64,000 bases of DNA, from NCBI RefSeq assembly GCF_900120005.1, contig NZ_LT635452.1, forward strand, positions 329,668 to 393,667, read 5' to 3'. Positions 24,611-32,981 of the stretch are shown here, in pieces. Source of the DNA: Holdemania sp. Marseille-P2844 (lineage in GTDB: Bacteria; Bacillota_I; Bacilli_A; Erysipelotrichales; Erysipelotrichaceae). The number at the start of each line of letters is the position of its first letter. Within the stretch, counting starts at the first letter, position 1. The notes under the pieces are model-generated. The model saw nothing but the letters and a program-made list of their open reading frames with translations, had not been told where the DNA came from and did no database searches. A program made the position numbers and the translations under genes.

Positions 24611-24755
24611 GGTTTGAGGCTGCCGGTCAGCCTGCTGCGGTGAAAGGAGATGGGGAGCAGTCACGAAAAAAGCGAGAACCCATTTCCTTTTAGTGTGTGT
24701 TGATAAAAAAATAACATGATATAATTTTAACAAGATTTAAGGAGGAAAATGAAGA

Positions 24756-26744
24756 ATGAAAAAAGCAATGCTTTACCTGACCAGTTTCCTCATGATCTGT
24801 TCAATGGCCGGATGCTCAACTCCGAAGAAGGATGAGCCGGCGGCCGCGACAGGCATGAAGGCTGGGACGTACACCGCGACATCGCAGGGAATGAACGATG
24901 CCGTTGAAGTCACCGTTGAAGTCAGCGAGGACGCCATTGTTTCCGTTAAGGTAACAAAGGATTCAGAAACACCGGGGATCGGCGGCGTTTTGAAAAACGC
25001 GGCGGGAACGGAATTGGATGAAGGCGGGAAAGCACCGACAGTCTTGATTCCGGAAGAAATTGTAGCCAATCAGAGTTTGGACGTCGATACCGTAGCGGGC
25101 GCGACGATCACTTCCGCGGCGGTCATCAACGCTGTGAAAGACTGCCTGACGCAGGCAGGCGCGGATCCGGCGAACTGGATGAAGGAAGTCGCTTCTGAAG
25201 CACAGCAGGATCAGAGCGCAGACGTTGTCGTTGTTGGCGGCGGCGGAGCAGGCCTGGCGGCGGCGATCGCGGCTTCTCAGAAGGGCGCTAACGTTATCAT
25301 CGTTGAAAAGAACGGTGAAGTCGGCGGCGATACCTTAGTCTGCGGCGCGATTTACAACACACCGGATGAACCTTTGCAGAACAAGGTAACGATGACGGAC
25401 GCTGTGAAGACGACCGTTGAAAAAGCTCTGGCGGAAGATCCGATCAACGATGCGCATGCTGCTTTGCAGAAAGAAGTTCAGGCGCAGTGGGATGAATACA
25501 AGGCCAGCGGCCGTACCGATCTGTTCGATACGAAAGAATGGTATGCGCTGCAGACATGGATCAACGGCGATAAAGTCGGCGATCTCGATTTAGTCAAGGT
25601 TCTGTGCTACGATTCCTATGAAGGTCTGGAATGGATCGAATCACTGGGTATGGAATTCAGCGATATCATCGGCCAGGGCGCAGGCAGCTTGTGGCAGAGA
25701 ACACATACGAGCACGATGCAGATGGGCACCGGCTTTATCTCCACGTATGTTGAAAACATTTTGAAAGATGAAAAGATTACCGTTCTGACCAGCAGCACCG
25801 CTGAAAAACTGGTTCAGGATGATGCAGGAAAAGTGACTGGCGTTGTCTGCAAGGACAAAGCGGGCAATGAATTCACCGTCAGCGCGAACATGGGCGTCGT
25901 TCTGGCAACCGGCGGTTTCGCAGCCAACAGCAAGATGGTTCAGGAATACAACACCTCCGGCAAGTGGAACGATTTGAGCAAGGTCATGACGACCAACCGT
26001 TTCAGCTGCTCGCAGGGCGACGGCATCTCGATGGCTCTGGAAGTCGGCGCTTCCTTAACCGATATGGAACAGATTCAGCTGCTGTACCTGGGCAACGTAA
26101 AAGATGGCCAGCTGACGAAATATCCGCCGCGTGACGTCAACGGCACCGATCAGATTATCTTCATCAACAAAGAAGGCAAGCGTTTCGTTCGTGAAGACGG
26201 CCGTCGTGACGAGATCTGTCTGGCTGTTATGGCGCAGACCGATTCGATGTTCTACATGCTGGAATCCGGCGACGGTGCGGGCTATGTTGACATTACCGAC
26301 CCGAACTGGCGTTCAGCCGACGGATTTACGTTTGATTATTTGAAAGAAAACGGGTATATTTTAGTTGCGGATACATTGGAAGATCTGGCTTCTCAGATGG
26401 GCATTGACGCCGCGACGTTAAAAGAGACTGTTGACAGCTTCAACGCGGCTGCGGATGGCGGAACTGACGAATTCGGCAGAACGCTGTACTCCACAAAGCT
26501 CGAGAACGGACCATGGGTTGCGACAGCTCGTCAGGCTTGCGTCCATCATACGATGGGCGGCGTGACGATCGACACAGAAACCCGTGTTCTGAACGAAGCA
26601 GGCCAGCCGATTTCCGGTCTGTATGCAGCAGGCGAAATCACCGGCGGCATCCACGGTGCTAACCGTTTAGGCGGCAACGCGGTTGTTGATACGGTTGTCT
26701 TCGGTAAGCTGGCAGGCGAAACGGTCGTCGCTGACGCGAAGTAG
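24756..26744 (+). CDS. Extracytoplasmic flavoprotein reductase (fumarate/urocanate reductase type), lipoprotein
   Basis: A 662-residue surface lipoprotein. The signal peptide ends in SMAGC (Cys 20). An FMN-binding domain (about 35-135) carries the flavinylation motif DTVAGATITS, where ApbE attaches FMN to Thr. An FAD domain (about 150-660) has VVVVGGGGAGLAAA (about 154), the catalytic-Arg region RFVREDGRRDE, HHTMGGV, and GLYAAGEITGG. It should pass electrons from the membrane through FMN to FAD and reduce a small unsaturated acid outside the cell. The electron acceptor cannot be read from the sequence. The LysR gene downstream is a likely regulator. Confidence 0.88.
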   Translation: MKKAMLYLTSFLMICSMAGCSTPKKDEPAAATGMKAGTYTATSQGMNDAVEVTVEVSEDAIVSVKVTKDSETPGIGGVLKNAAGTELDEGGKAPTVLIPEEIVANQSLDVDTVAGATITSAAVINAVKDCLTQAGADPANWMKEVASEAQQDQSADVVVVGGGGAGLAAAIAASQKGANVIIVEKNGEVGGDTLVCGAIYNTPDEPLQNKVTMTDAVKTTVEKALAEDPINDAHAALQKEVQAQWDEYKASGRTDLFDTKEWYALQTWINGDKVGDLDLVKVLCYDSYEGLEWIESLGMEFSDIIGQGAGSLWQRTHTSTMQMGTGFISTYVENILKDEKITVLTSSTAEKLVQDDAGKVTGVVCKDKAGNEFTVSANMGVVLATGGFAANSKMVQEYNTSGKWNDLSKVMTTNRFSCSQGDGISMALEVGASLTDMEQIQLLYLGNVKDGQLTKYPPRDVNGTDQIIFINKEGKRFVREDGRRDEICLAVMAQTDSMFYMLESGDGAGYVDITDPNWRSADGFTFDYLKENGYILVADTLEDLASQMGIDAATLKETVDSFNAAADGGTDEFGRTLYSTKLENGPWVATARQACVHHTMGGVTIDTETRVLNEAGQPISGLYAAGEITGGIHGANRLGGNAVVDTVVFGKLAGETVVADAK

Positions 26745-26768
26745 TCCTCCAGATAACCAATGATTAAA

Positions 26769-26799
26769 AAAAGCATCCATTTTGACCATGGATGCTTTT
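26769..26799 (+). terminator. Terminator between reductase and LysR genes
   Basis: Perfect 11-bp stem AAAAGCATCCA/TGGATGCTTTT, then TTTTG. It separates reductase and regulator transcripts or attenuates read-through. Confidence 0.85.
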
Positions 26800-26818
26800 G
26801 CAGTGAAGGAGAGCAACG

Positions 26819-27742
26819 ATGGATATTAAACAGCTGATCACATTTCGGACCTTAGCCCAGGAAAAAAACTACATGAAGACCTCGGAGAAATTGAGCTATG
26901 CGCCCTCAACCCTGGCCAAGCACATTCGTTCGTTAGAGGATGAATTGCAGGTTCAGTTGGTGGAATACCGCAATGGAAAAATTGAGCTGACCTATGATGG
27001 GAAGCGGTTTATGCGCTACGCTGATGAGATGCTCAGTGTGTATTTCAAATTGCAGTATGAATTTGATCAGACGAAATCAGCGATCGGCACGATCCGGGTC
27101 GCAGGGGGCGAGCTGATGGTCGGTTTCGCATTCGGCGATTTCTTCGCGGCGGTGGAAAAGACGCAGCCGGAGCTGACGCTGCAGGTCAACGCGATCTGCT
27201 GCGCACGGGTGCCGGAATGGCTGAATCAGAACGAGGTGGACATCGGGTTTGTTCAGATGCTCAATACTCAGGAAAGCGAAGGGCAGCAGATCGTTCCGCT
27301 GTTTCAGGAACGGCTGTGTTTAATGACGTCGCCGAATCACCGGCTGGCGCAGCAGGAGGAAGTGCATCTTGGCGATTTGAACCGGGAGAATTTCTCCTAT
27401 ACCTATGAGGACTGCTGTTTCACCGACGAGTTCCGCCGGTGTCTGACCCAAAATGGCGCACGCCCGGCCTCGGAGTTATTTTTAGGCAGTATCCATGCCG
27501 TTATCAACACCGCCAAGGATGATAATCGGATCTGCCTGATTCCTTATGTTTGCGTGCCGAAAGTGCGGCAGATGGGACTGGTGCAGCTGAACTGGGTCGA
27601 TCCGTTTGTTATTTACGACGTGATTCTGATTCAGAAAGGCGTCTACCGCAGCACCGGCATTAACAATTTGATCGAACAGGCCAAGGCGTATGCGGCGCAG
27701 GTGAAGAAAAATCCGGAGACCTCGCAGATCCAGCTGCTTTAG
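26819..27742 (+). CDS. LysR-family transcriptional regulator
   Basis: A 307-residue regulator. The N-terminal helix-turn-helix (MDIKQLITFRTLAQEKNYMK, then TSEKLSYAPSTLAKHIRSLE) is followed by a periplasmic-binding-like effector domain (about 90-295). GAAGGAGAG is the ribosome binding site. It lies 75 bases behind the secreted reductase, same strand, so it probably senses the reductase substrate. Direct evidence for an operator is lacking. Confidence 0.9.
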   Translation: MDIKQLITFRTLAQEKNYMKTSEKLSYAPSTLAKHIRSLEDELQVQLVEYRNGKIELTYDGKRFMRYADEMLSVYFKLQYEFDQTKSAIGTIRVAGGELMVGFAFGDFFAAVEKTQPELTLQVNAICCARVPEWLNQNEVDIGFVQMLNTQESEGQQIVPLFQERLCLMTSPNHRLAQQEEVHLGDLNRENFSYTYEDCCFTDEFRRCLTQNGARPASELFLGSIHAVINTAKDDNRICLIPYVCVPKVRQMGLVQLNWVDPFVIYDVILIQKGVYRSTGINNLIEQAKAYAAQVKKNPETSQIQLL

Positions 27743-27788
27743 GCAAGCTGACGCATCCTGATGACGGACAATAAATTTCAATGGAGTG

Positions 27789-27816
27789 AAAGATCCTGCA
27801 GCGGGGATCTTTCTTT
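27789..27816 (+). terminator. Terminator after LysR gene
   Basis: Stem AAAGATCC/GGATCTTT followed by CTTTAT. Confidence 0.75.
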
Positions 27817-27983
27817 ATAGCGGCGGTTCAATTTTCATTCTTTAAAGGCAGCGGAAAACGAGAATCAGATCGGATAAAAAATTCTGAAAATTCTACAAAA
27901 TATGAATCGTTGATTGGAAATTAAGTTGAATAGGTCTATAATGAAAGCAACATAAGGGATAAAGAAGAGGGGGACTCAAAGCT

Positions 27984-28826
27984 ATGACACAGACGAAACG
28001 CCTGAACAAACAAGAGCTTCGCCGCATCAATCTCCGCTGGATCTGGAATTCTCAGATTGGATGGAACTACGAACGCATGCAAGGATTGGGCTATTTGACA
28101 ACCATGCTTCCGCTGATTGAAAAGCTGTATGGGGACCAGCCGGCGCTGAAGAAAAAAGCGCTGCAGGCGCATTCTGTCTTCTTCAACACCACGCCGGCCA
28201 TGGGGGATATCATCGTCGGAATGAACGTTGCGATTGAGGAAGAAATGCAGGAAAACGGCGCGGGTATCGACGTCGCGTCTTCGATGAAGACTGCGCTGAT
28301 GGGACCGTTCGCCGGTGTTGGGGATACGATTTTCAGCATGATTCCGGGCGCGGTGTTCGGCTCGATCGCGGCGACCATGGCCAAGGAAGGCAGCGTCGTC
28401 GGCATCATGATCTGGGAAATCTGGCTGATCGGCGTCCTGCTGCTGCGGTTCAAGTTGTACGACATCGGTTATCAACAGGGGGCTAAAATCGTCAATACGC
28501 TTTCCGGGATTAAAGAAACGATCACAGCTTCAGCGTCGGTGCTGGGGTTGACCGTGGTCGGCGGCATGATCGCCACGATGGTGAAATTTCCGCTGAAAAC
28601 GCTGACGGTCAGTCTGGGCACAGATCCGAAGACCGGAGAAATGCTGCTGCAGGAATTCCCGCTTCAGAAATACATGGATTCAATTATGCCGGGGTTGATG
28701 CCGGCGTTGTTCGCAGTATTGTGCTACTGGATGCTGGGAAAGAAATGGATGAATTCCAACCGCCTGATTATCACGGTGTTGGTGCTGGCGATCGTGCTGG
28801 CGTCGTTGGGGATTGTAGAAGTATAA
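27984..28826 (+). CDS. PTS mannose-family EIID component (orphan)
   Basis: Membrane subunit IID of the mannose/fructose/sorbose phosphotransferase class, 280 residues. Signatures are WNYERMQGLGYLTTMLPL (about 26-43), FFNTTPAMGDIIVGMNVAIE (about 66-85) and GPFAGVGDTIFSMIPGAVFGS, followed by C-terminal helices. IIA, IIB and IIC are always needed for transport but are absent within the window, so this copy must pair with subunits coded elsewhere or have another role. Own terminator. RBS GAGGGGG. Confidence 0.9.
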   Translation: MTQTKRLNKQELRRINLRWIWNSQIGWNYERMQGLGYLTTMLPLIEKLYGDQPALKKKALQAHSVFFNTTPAMGDIIVGMNVAIEEEMQENGAGIDVASSMKTALMGPFAGVGDTIFSMIPGAVFGSIAATMAKEGSVVGIMIWEIWLIGVLLLRFKLYDIGYQQGAKIVNTLSGIKETITASASVLGLTVVGGMIATMVKFPLKTLTVSLGTDPKTGEMLLQEFPLQKYMDSIMPGLMPALFAVLCYWMLGKKWMNSNRLIITVLVLAIVLASLGIVEV

Positions 28827-28849
28827 ACTGAATTATAATAAAGGAATTG

Positions 28850-28880
28850 GCCTGACATTATTGAATGTCAGGCTTTTTTT
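28850..28880 (+). terminator. Terminator after EIID gene
   Basis: Stem GCCTGACATT/AATGTCAGGC followed by seven T. Confidence 0.9.
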
Positions 28881-28989
28881 CGGGATTAATCCGAAAATAA
28901 GCTTCTTTCAATTAGGAAGAAGCTGCTAAGTGGCTGAAGGCGCATCCCAGTCCTGCGGAACAGGGCAGGTCAAACAGAACAGGTCAATA

Positions 28990-29019
28990 CAAAAAAGATC
29001 CGGCAGAGAAAGCCGGATC
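28990..29019 (-). terminator. Terminator of VanY-type peptidase gene
   Basis: Stem GATCCGGC/GCCGGATC, loop of seven. On the minus strand it is followed by TTTTTT. Confidence 0.85.
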
Positions 29020-29035
29020 GTTGATTAGAAAGCGT

Positions 29036-30157
29036 TTAACGCAGATACAATTCGTAATATTCGTCATAGGTCAGACCGGAATCATGCACCTTGGTCGCCA
29101 GCTCGACGCCCAGGTAGCGATAATGCCAAGCTTCATAGTTGTAACCGGTGATCGTTTCCTTCCCTTCCGGATAACGCAGGATCCAGCCGAAGCGGTGCGC
29201 ATTTTGCTGCATCCATTGGAATGCTTCGGTATCGGCGAACTTGGACAGCTGCGCGCCGGTGGCAGCCATATCGACGGTCAGTCCTGTCTGATGCTCGGAG
29301 AAACCCGGCCGGGCTGAAATTGAGTCCGCCCACTCCTGACCTTTAGAATTGACGTAGCCGTTGTACAGATCGACCTGATACTGATAATCGCGGTAAGAGG
29401 AGGAGGCATACATCTTCGGCTTGCCGCCGGCGTTCAGCTCGTCGCACATCGCGGCCATCGCATCCGCCGCTTCCTGGCGCAGGTAACAATCTTTCGCGGC
29501 ATAGGTCAGGCTTAACGGCACCAGATCATCCGGAGCGTAGTTTTCACCGAGGTAATAGCGCTTGTTCACGATCATGCTGACATCCTTCGCGTCGGAAGCC
29601 GACGTGCTGTCATACCAATGGACGTAGCTGCCGCTCAGCTCAAAATGATTCTCACTGTTGACGTCGCGATGATCGGTGCAGTCCTGGATATAAGCGTCGA
29701 CATCGCTGACATAATCAAACACCAATAACGGCGTGATCTCCCAGAAATTCAATTTCTCAAACAATTTCAGACAGGAGTCCTCGGGATAATTCCGGGCCCG
29801 CAGGCGATCGTAAAGCCGTGTGTCGTCTTCGCTCAGCGAATCGGTGACCAGATACAGCCGCAGATAATCTTTATTGAAGTTCTCAGATGCCAGCGCGGCG
29901 TTGAGATTGTCGGAATACAGCTTATCATTGAGAATCGTTTTGGTCAGCTTCTGCCGCTTGATCATCGCGATGCTTTCTTTGGAATAGCCCAGGCTTTTCA
30001 GCTTGTTATCGGTTGTAATTTTCGGAATGGTCGTGAGAGAGAAGACCAGCACGATCGCCGCGGCGATGCCGATCAAGCCGTAAAGTACGGATTTGCGGAT
30101 CCGTCTGCGCCGTCTGCGCTTAACCCTGCGCTTTTTCACGGGTGGTTTTGTTGCCAT
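29036..30157 (-). CDS. D-alanyl-D-alanine carboxypeptidase, VanY type
   Basis: A 373-residue membrane-anchored wall peptidase. The basic N terminus (1-22) and a transmembrane helix (about 25-45) precede a linker region (about 50-215). The metallopeptidase domain (about 225-370) has zinc motifs SEHQTGLTVDM (SxHxxGxAxD type) and EAWHYRY. It trims the terminal D-Ala of peptidoglycan stems. Start 30157 has AAAGGAG upstream; the TTG two codons earlier is unlikely. Confidence 0.88.
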   Translation of the reverse strand: MATKPPVKKRRVKRRRRRRIRKSVLYGLIGIAAAIVLVFSLTTIPKITTDNKLKSLGYSKESIAMIKRQKLTKTILNDKLYSDNLNAALASENFNKDYLRLYLVTDSLSEDDTRLYDRLRARNYPEDSCLKLFEKLNFWEITPLLVFDYVSDVDAYIQDCTDHRDVNSENHFELSGSYVHWYDSTSASDAKDVSMIVNKRYYLGENYAPDDLVPLSLTYAAKDCYLRQEAADAMAAMCDELNAGGKPKMYASSSYRDYQYQVDLYNGYVNSKGQEWADSISARPGFSEHQTGLTVDMAATGAQLSKFADTEAFQWMQQNAHRFGWILRYPEGKETITGYNYEAWHYRYLGVELATKVHDSGLTYDEYYELYLR

Positions 30158-30181
30158 GATCAAAAACTCCTTTCATTCATC

Positions 30182-30856
30182 TCAGGACGGATAAAATAAA
30201 TTCCATGGAACGCTGTTTGGCGGAGGACAGGTAAACGTCATCGTTTCCTGTGTTACCGGATGACGCAGCGTCAGCGATACCGCCCACAGCGCGATCTGCT
30301 GCCCGGGACGAGCCTGCGGATTGTAGCGCTGATCGCCCCACAAGGGGGTGCGGCGGCTGGCAAACTGCACGCGGATCTGATGCGGCCGGCCGGTTTCCAA
30401 CTGGATCTCAGCCAGCGTCAGTCCATCTTTTTCACCCTGGATTTGATAGCTTAGAATTGCTTCTTTGGCTTTCGGCGTGTTGGGTGCGGCCGTGCGCACA
30501 GTATTGGTCTTTTCATTTTTAATCAGCCAGTCTTTCAACGTCGCTGAAGCGGCGTGAGGACGCCCGCATAAAATGGCTTGGTAGGTTTTCTTCAAGCCGC
30601 GGGTGCGGACCTGATCGCTGAGCCGGGAAGCAGCTTTGGAGGTTTTGGCAAACACCATGACCCCGCCGACCGGGCGATCCAGCCGATGAACTAAACCGAG
30701 GTAGACGTTGCCCAGTTTCTGATACCGCTCTTTTAAGTCCTGCTTTAATAGCGTTAAGAGATCCGGATCCCGGCTGTCGTCGGCCTGCACTGCCATGTTG
30801 ACGGGCTTGACGACGACCAGCAGGTGATTATCCTCATAAAGAATTTTGAACTTCAT
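30182..30856 (-). CDS. RluA-family pseudouridine synthase
   Basis: A 224-residue enzyme isomerising uridine in rRNA or tRNA. The catalytic motif is LVHRLDRPVGGVMVFAKTS (Asp about 59) and the second motif is LETGRPHQIRVQF. No S4 domain, so it is the short RluC/D-like version. Its start overlaps the preceding methyltransferase gene by 23 bases, so the two are translationally coupled. Confidence 0.9.
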   Translation of the reverse strand: MKFKILYEDNHLLVVVKPVNMAVQADDSRDPDLLTLLKQDLKERYQKLGNVYLGLVHRLDRPVGGVMVFAKTSKAASRLSDQVRTRGLKKTYQAILCGRPHAASATLKDWLIKNEKTNTVRTAAPNTPKAKEAILSYQIQGEKDGLTLAEIQLETGRPHQIRVQFASRRTPLWGDQRYNPQARPGQQIALWAVSLTLRHPVTQETMTFTCPPPNSVPWNLFYPS

Positions 30857-31739
30857 CGTCTTCGTCGCTCCACGCGCCGTAAATTCCGCACGGCAGGATC
30901 ATGTGATCCTGAGTGATCGGCAGCCCGACTTCCCCGGCGAACACATAACCATTCGGATGACAGTGCAGCACGGTTGTGCGCAGAATATTTTCCAGAACGA
31001 TGGAGGAAAAACCGGTCGTATAGGAATTGACGAGCAGAAACAGCGCGTCGTCGTCCAGAATCTCCAGGCAGGCGTTCACTAATTCGTTGATCTGATCCTC
31101 CAGCTTCCACACTTCGCCATTCGGCCCCCGGCCATAGGACGGCGGATCCATCAGAATGCCCTGATAGGTATGACCGCGGCGCTTTTCGCGCGCGACAAAT
31201 TTCAGGACGTCGTCGACGATAAAGCGGATTGTACGGTTTTCCAGATGGGACAGCGCCATGTTTTCCTTGGCCCACTGAACCATGCCCTTGCTGGCGTCGA
31301 CATGCACGACTTCATCGGCCCCGGCGCTGGCGCACGCCATCGTCGCTCCGCCGGTGTAGGCGAACAGGTTCAGGATCCGGACCGGCCGGCCGTCGGCTTT
31401 GGCCTTGCGGATTTTACTCTGCATCCAATCCCAGTTGACTGCCTGCTCCGGGAACAGCCCGGTATGCTTGAAGCCGGTTGGGGAAACCTTAAAGGTCAGC
31501 TCTTTATACGATACCGTCCAGGTTTGCGGGACGGCCTGCTTGAATTCCCAGCTTCCTCCGCCCCGGTTTGAACGGTGATAATGCGCATGCACGCGGTTCC
31601 ATCCGGCGTGCTCCGTGCGCTTCCAGACCGCTTGGGGATCTGGCCGGCGCAGTATGATATTCTGCCAGCGCTCGAGCTTTTCACCGTCGCCCGCGTCGCA
31701 GCATTCGTAATCTTTCCATTGATTTGCAATTCGTTTCAT
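30834..31739 (-). CDS. Class I SAM-dependent methyltransferase, RlmK/RlmI-like
   Basis: A 301-residue putative RNA methyltransferase. It has SAM motif I ILNLFAYTGGATMACASAG (about 121-139), VHVDASKGMV (motif II), and ILMDPPSYGRG (motif IV, about 215). The N-terminal part with FKHTGLFPEQ is typical of the RlmK/RlmL C-terminal half. The target base is not known. First gene of a two-gene RNA-modification operon with the pseudouridine synthase. Confidence 0.82.
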   Translation of the reverse strand: MKRIANQWKDYECCDAGDGEKLERWQNIILRRPDPQAVWKRTEHAGWNRVHAHYHRSNRGGGSWEFKQAVPQTWTVSYKELTFKVSPTGFKHTGLFPEQAVNWDWMQSKIRKAKADGRPVRILNLFAYTGGATMACASAGADEVVHVDASKGMVQWAKENMALSHLENRTIRFIVDDVLKFVAREKRRGHTYQGILMDPPSYGRGPNGEVWKLEDQINELVNACLEILDDDALFLLVNSYTTGFSSIVLENILRTTVLHCHPNGYVFAGEVGLPITQDHMILPCGIYGAWSDEDDEVQNSL

Positions 31740-31848
31740 CCTTTTGATTCTCCTTATTTGTACATTATAGCATGGCTTGAAGGGAATCGCGGAGAATGCT
31801 GGAAAAATTAAGAAAGTTGAAAAAATAGTTCACCTCCGTGTCAGAGTT

Positions 31849-31857
31849 TGATAAAAT
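31849..31857 (+). promoter_or_regulatory. Extended -10 promoter of GNAT gene
   Basis: TGATAAAAT (31849-31857), with TTCACC 17 bp before the hexamer (31829-31834). Confidence 0.5.
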
Positions 31858-31879
31858 AAAAAGCATCGAGGTGATTGCG

Positions 31880-32656
31880 ATGATGATTCGCTGCAGTGAA
31901 AAACATCGGCAGGAATGTCTGGATTATCTGAGGCAAAGCCCGTCGCTGAATTTGTTTTTGATCGGGGACATTGAGAACTATGGATTCAATCAGGGGTTTC
32001 AAACTGTTTTTATTGATAAAGATGAATTTGTACATGGCATTTATCTGGTGTATTATCATAACCTGGTGATCGCCAGCGAAGAAAATCGCGTCGACTCGCA
32101 GTTTGTCGAACGGCTGGTTCAAGAATATGAAATTCAGGCGATTCAAGGGCGTAAAGAGGTGCTGGATGGGCTGGCGCTGGATGCCTTCAGCCGTGAGGAA
32201 TGCTTGTTTTGCGAATTGGACGCGCTGACAGCGGAACCGGTATCGGATCCGCAGATCCGCCAGGCCCAGCCGCAGGATGCCCAGCGGATAAAAGGGCTGC
32301 TGGAAGAGGTGTTCCAGACGGACAACGAAGCGGCGATGATTGCACACCGGATTGAAACACGGGAAGGCCGCCATTTCCTGATTGAGCGGGGCGGCCAGGT
32401 GATCTGCCAGGCCAACAGCACAGCGGAAACCGCAGAAGCGGCGATGATCGGCGGCGTGGCGACACGCGCGGACTGTCGGCGTCAGGGGTTAGCCAGCGCG
32501 GTGATGACGGCGCTGTGCGGACAGTTGCTAAGTGAAGGTAAAAAACCATGCCTGTTCTTCGAAAACGAGGAAGCGGGAAGAATTTACAGCCGGCTGGGCT
32601 TTGTGCCGATCGGCCGCTGGACATTGATGCTGCGTCAGAAGGAAGGATCGCGTTGA
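31880..32656 (+). CDS. GNAT-family acetyltransferase
   Basis: A 258-residue protein of two halves. The N-terminal degenerate GNAT-like fold (1-130) is followed by a canonical GNAT domain with acetyl-CoA loop VATRADCRRQGLASAVM and LFFENEEAGRIYSRLGF. Substrate unknown. Start 31880 follows GAGGTGA; the longer frame begins inside the promoter, so it is rejected. Confidence 0.8.
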   Translation: MMIRCSEKHRQECLDYLRQSPSLNLFLIGDIENYGFNQGFQTVFIDKDEFVHGIYLVYYHNLVIASEENRVDSQFVERLVQEYEIQAIQGRKEVLDGLALDAFSREECLFCELDALTAEPVSDPQIRQAQPQDAQRIKGLLEEVFQTDNEAAMIAHRIETREGRHFLIERGGQVICQANSTAETAEAAMIGGVATRADCRRQGLASAVMTALCGQLLSEGKKPCLFFENEEAGRIYSRLGFVPIGRWTLMLRQKEGSR

Positions 32657-32672
32657 CCTTCCTTTTCCTTTC
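32639..32672 (+). terminator. Terminator after GNAT gene
   Basis: Stem GGAAGG/CCTTCC over the stop codon, followed by TTTTCCTTT. Weak by T-run quality. Confidence 0.5.
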
Positions 32673-32981
32673 CGGCGAAGCGATGAAGGCTTAGAATGTT
32701 GCGGCAATCTGGGAAAGCCTTAGAGGCGACACCTTTTAGCCGGAGCCCATTCCGCCGGGAAAATGAAAATTCTGAAACCCGCAGCTCGGGGATAGAAATG
32801 ACTCGCGTTTCATGTATAATATAGAAAGTCTGAATCAACAATTTGAAATTCAGGGATTTTACGGGGAGTTGAATCGAGGCTTTGAGGAAAATTGAATCTC
32901 GTGGCTTAAAATAAGGAACGATTTCATGATCCAAGTCCGTGAAAATCAGCTTAAAGAAGAGAAAAGCAGAGGTGGCGAACA
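32673..32981 (+). other. Intergenic leader before pcrA
   Basis: This 309-base stretch has no credible ORF. It holds TATAAT at 32815-32820 (preceded directly by TG), probably the pcrA promoter, and would give a leader of about 155 bases. No known riboswitch motif is visible. Confidence 0.45.
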
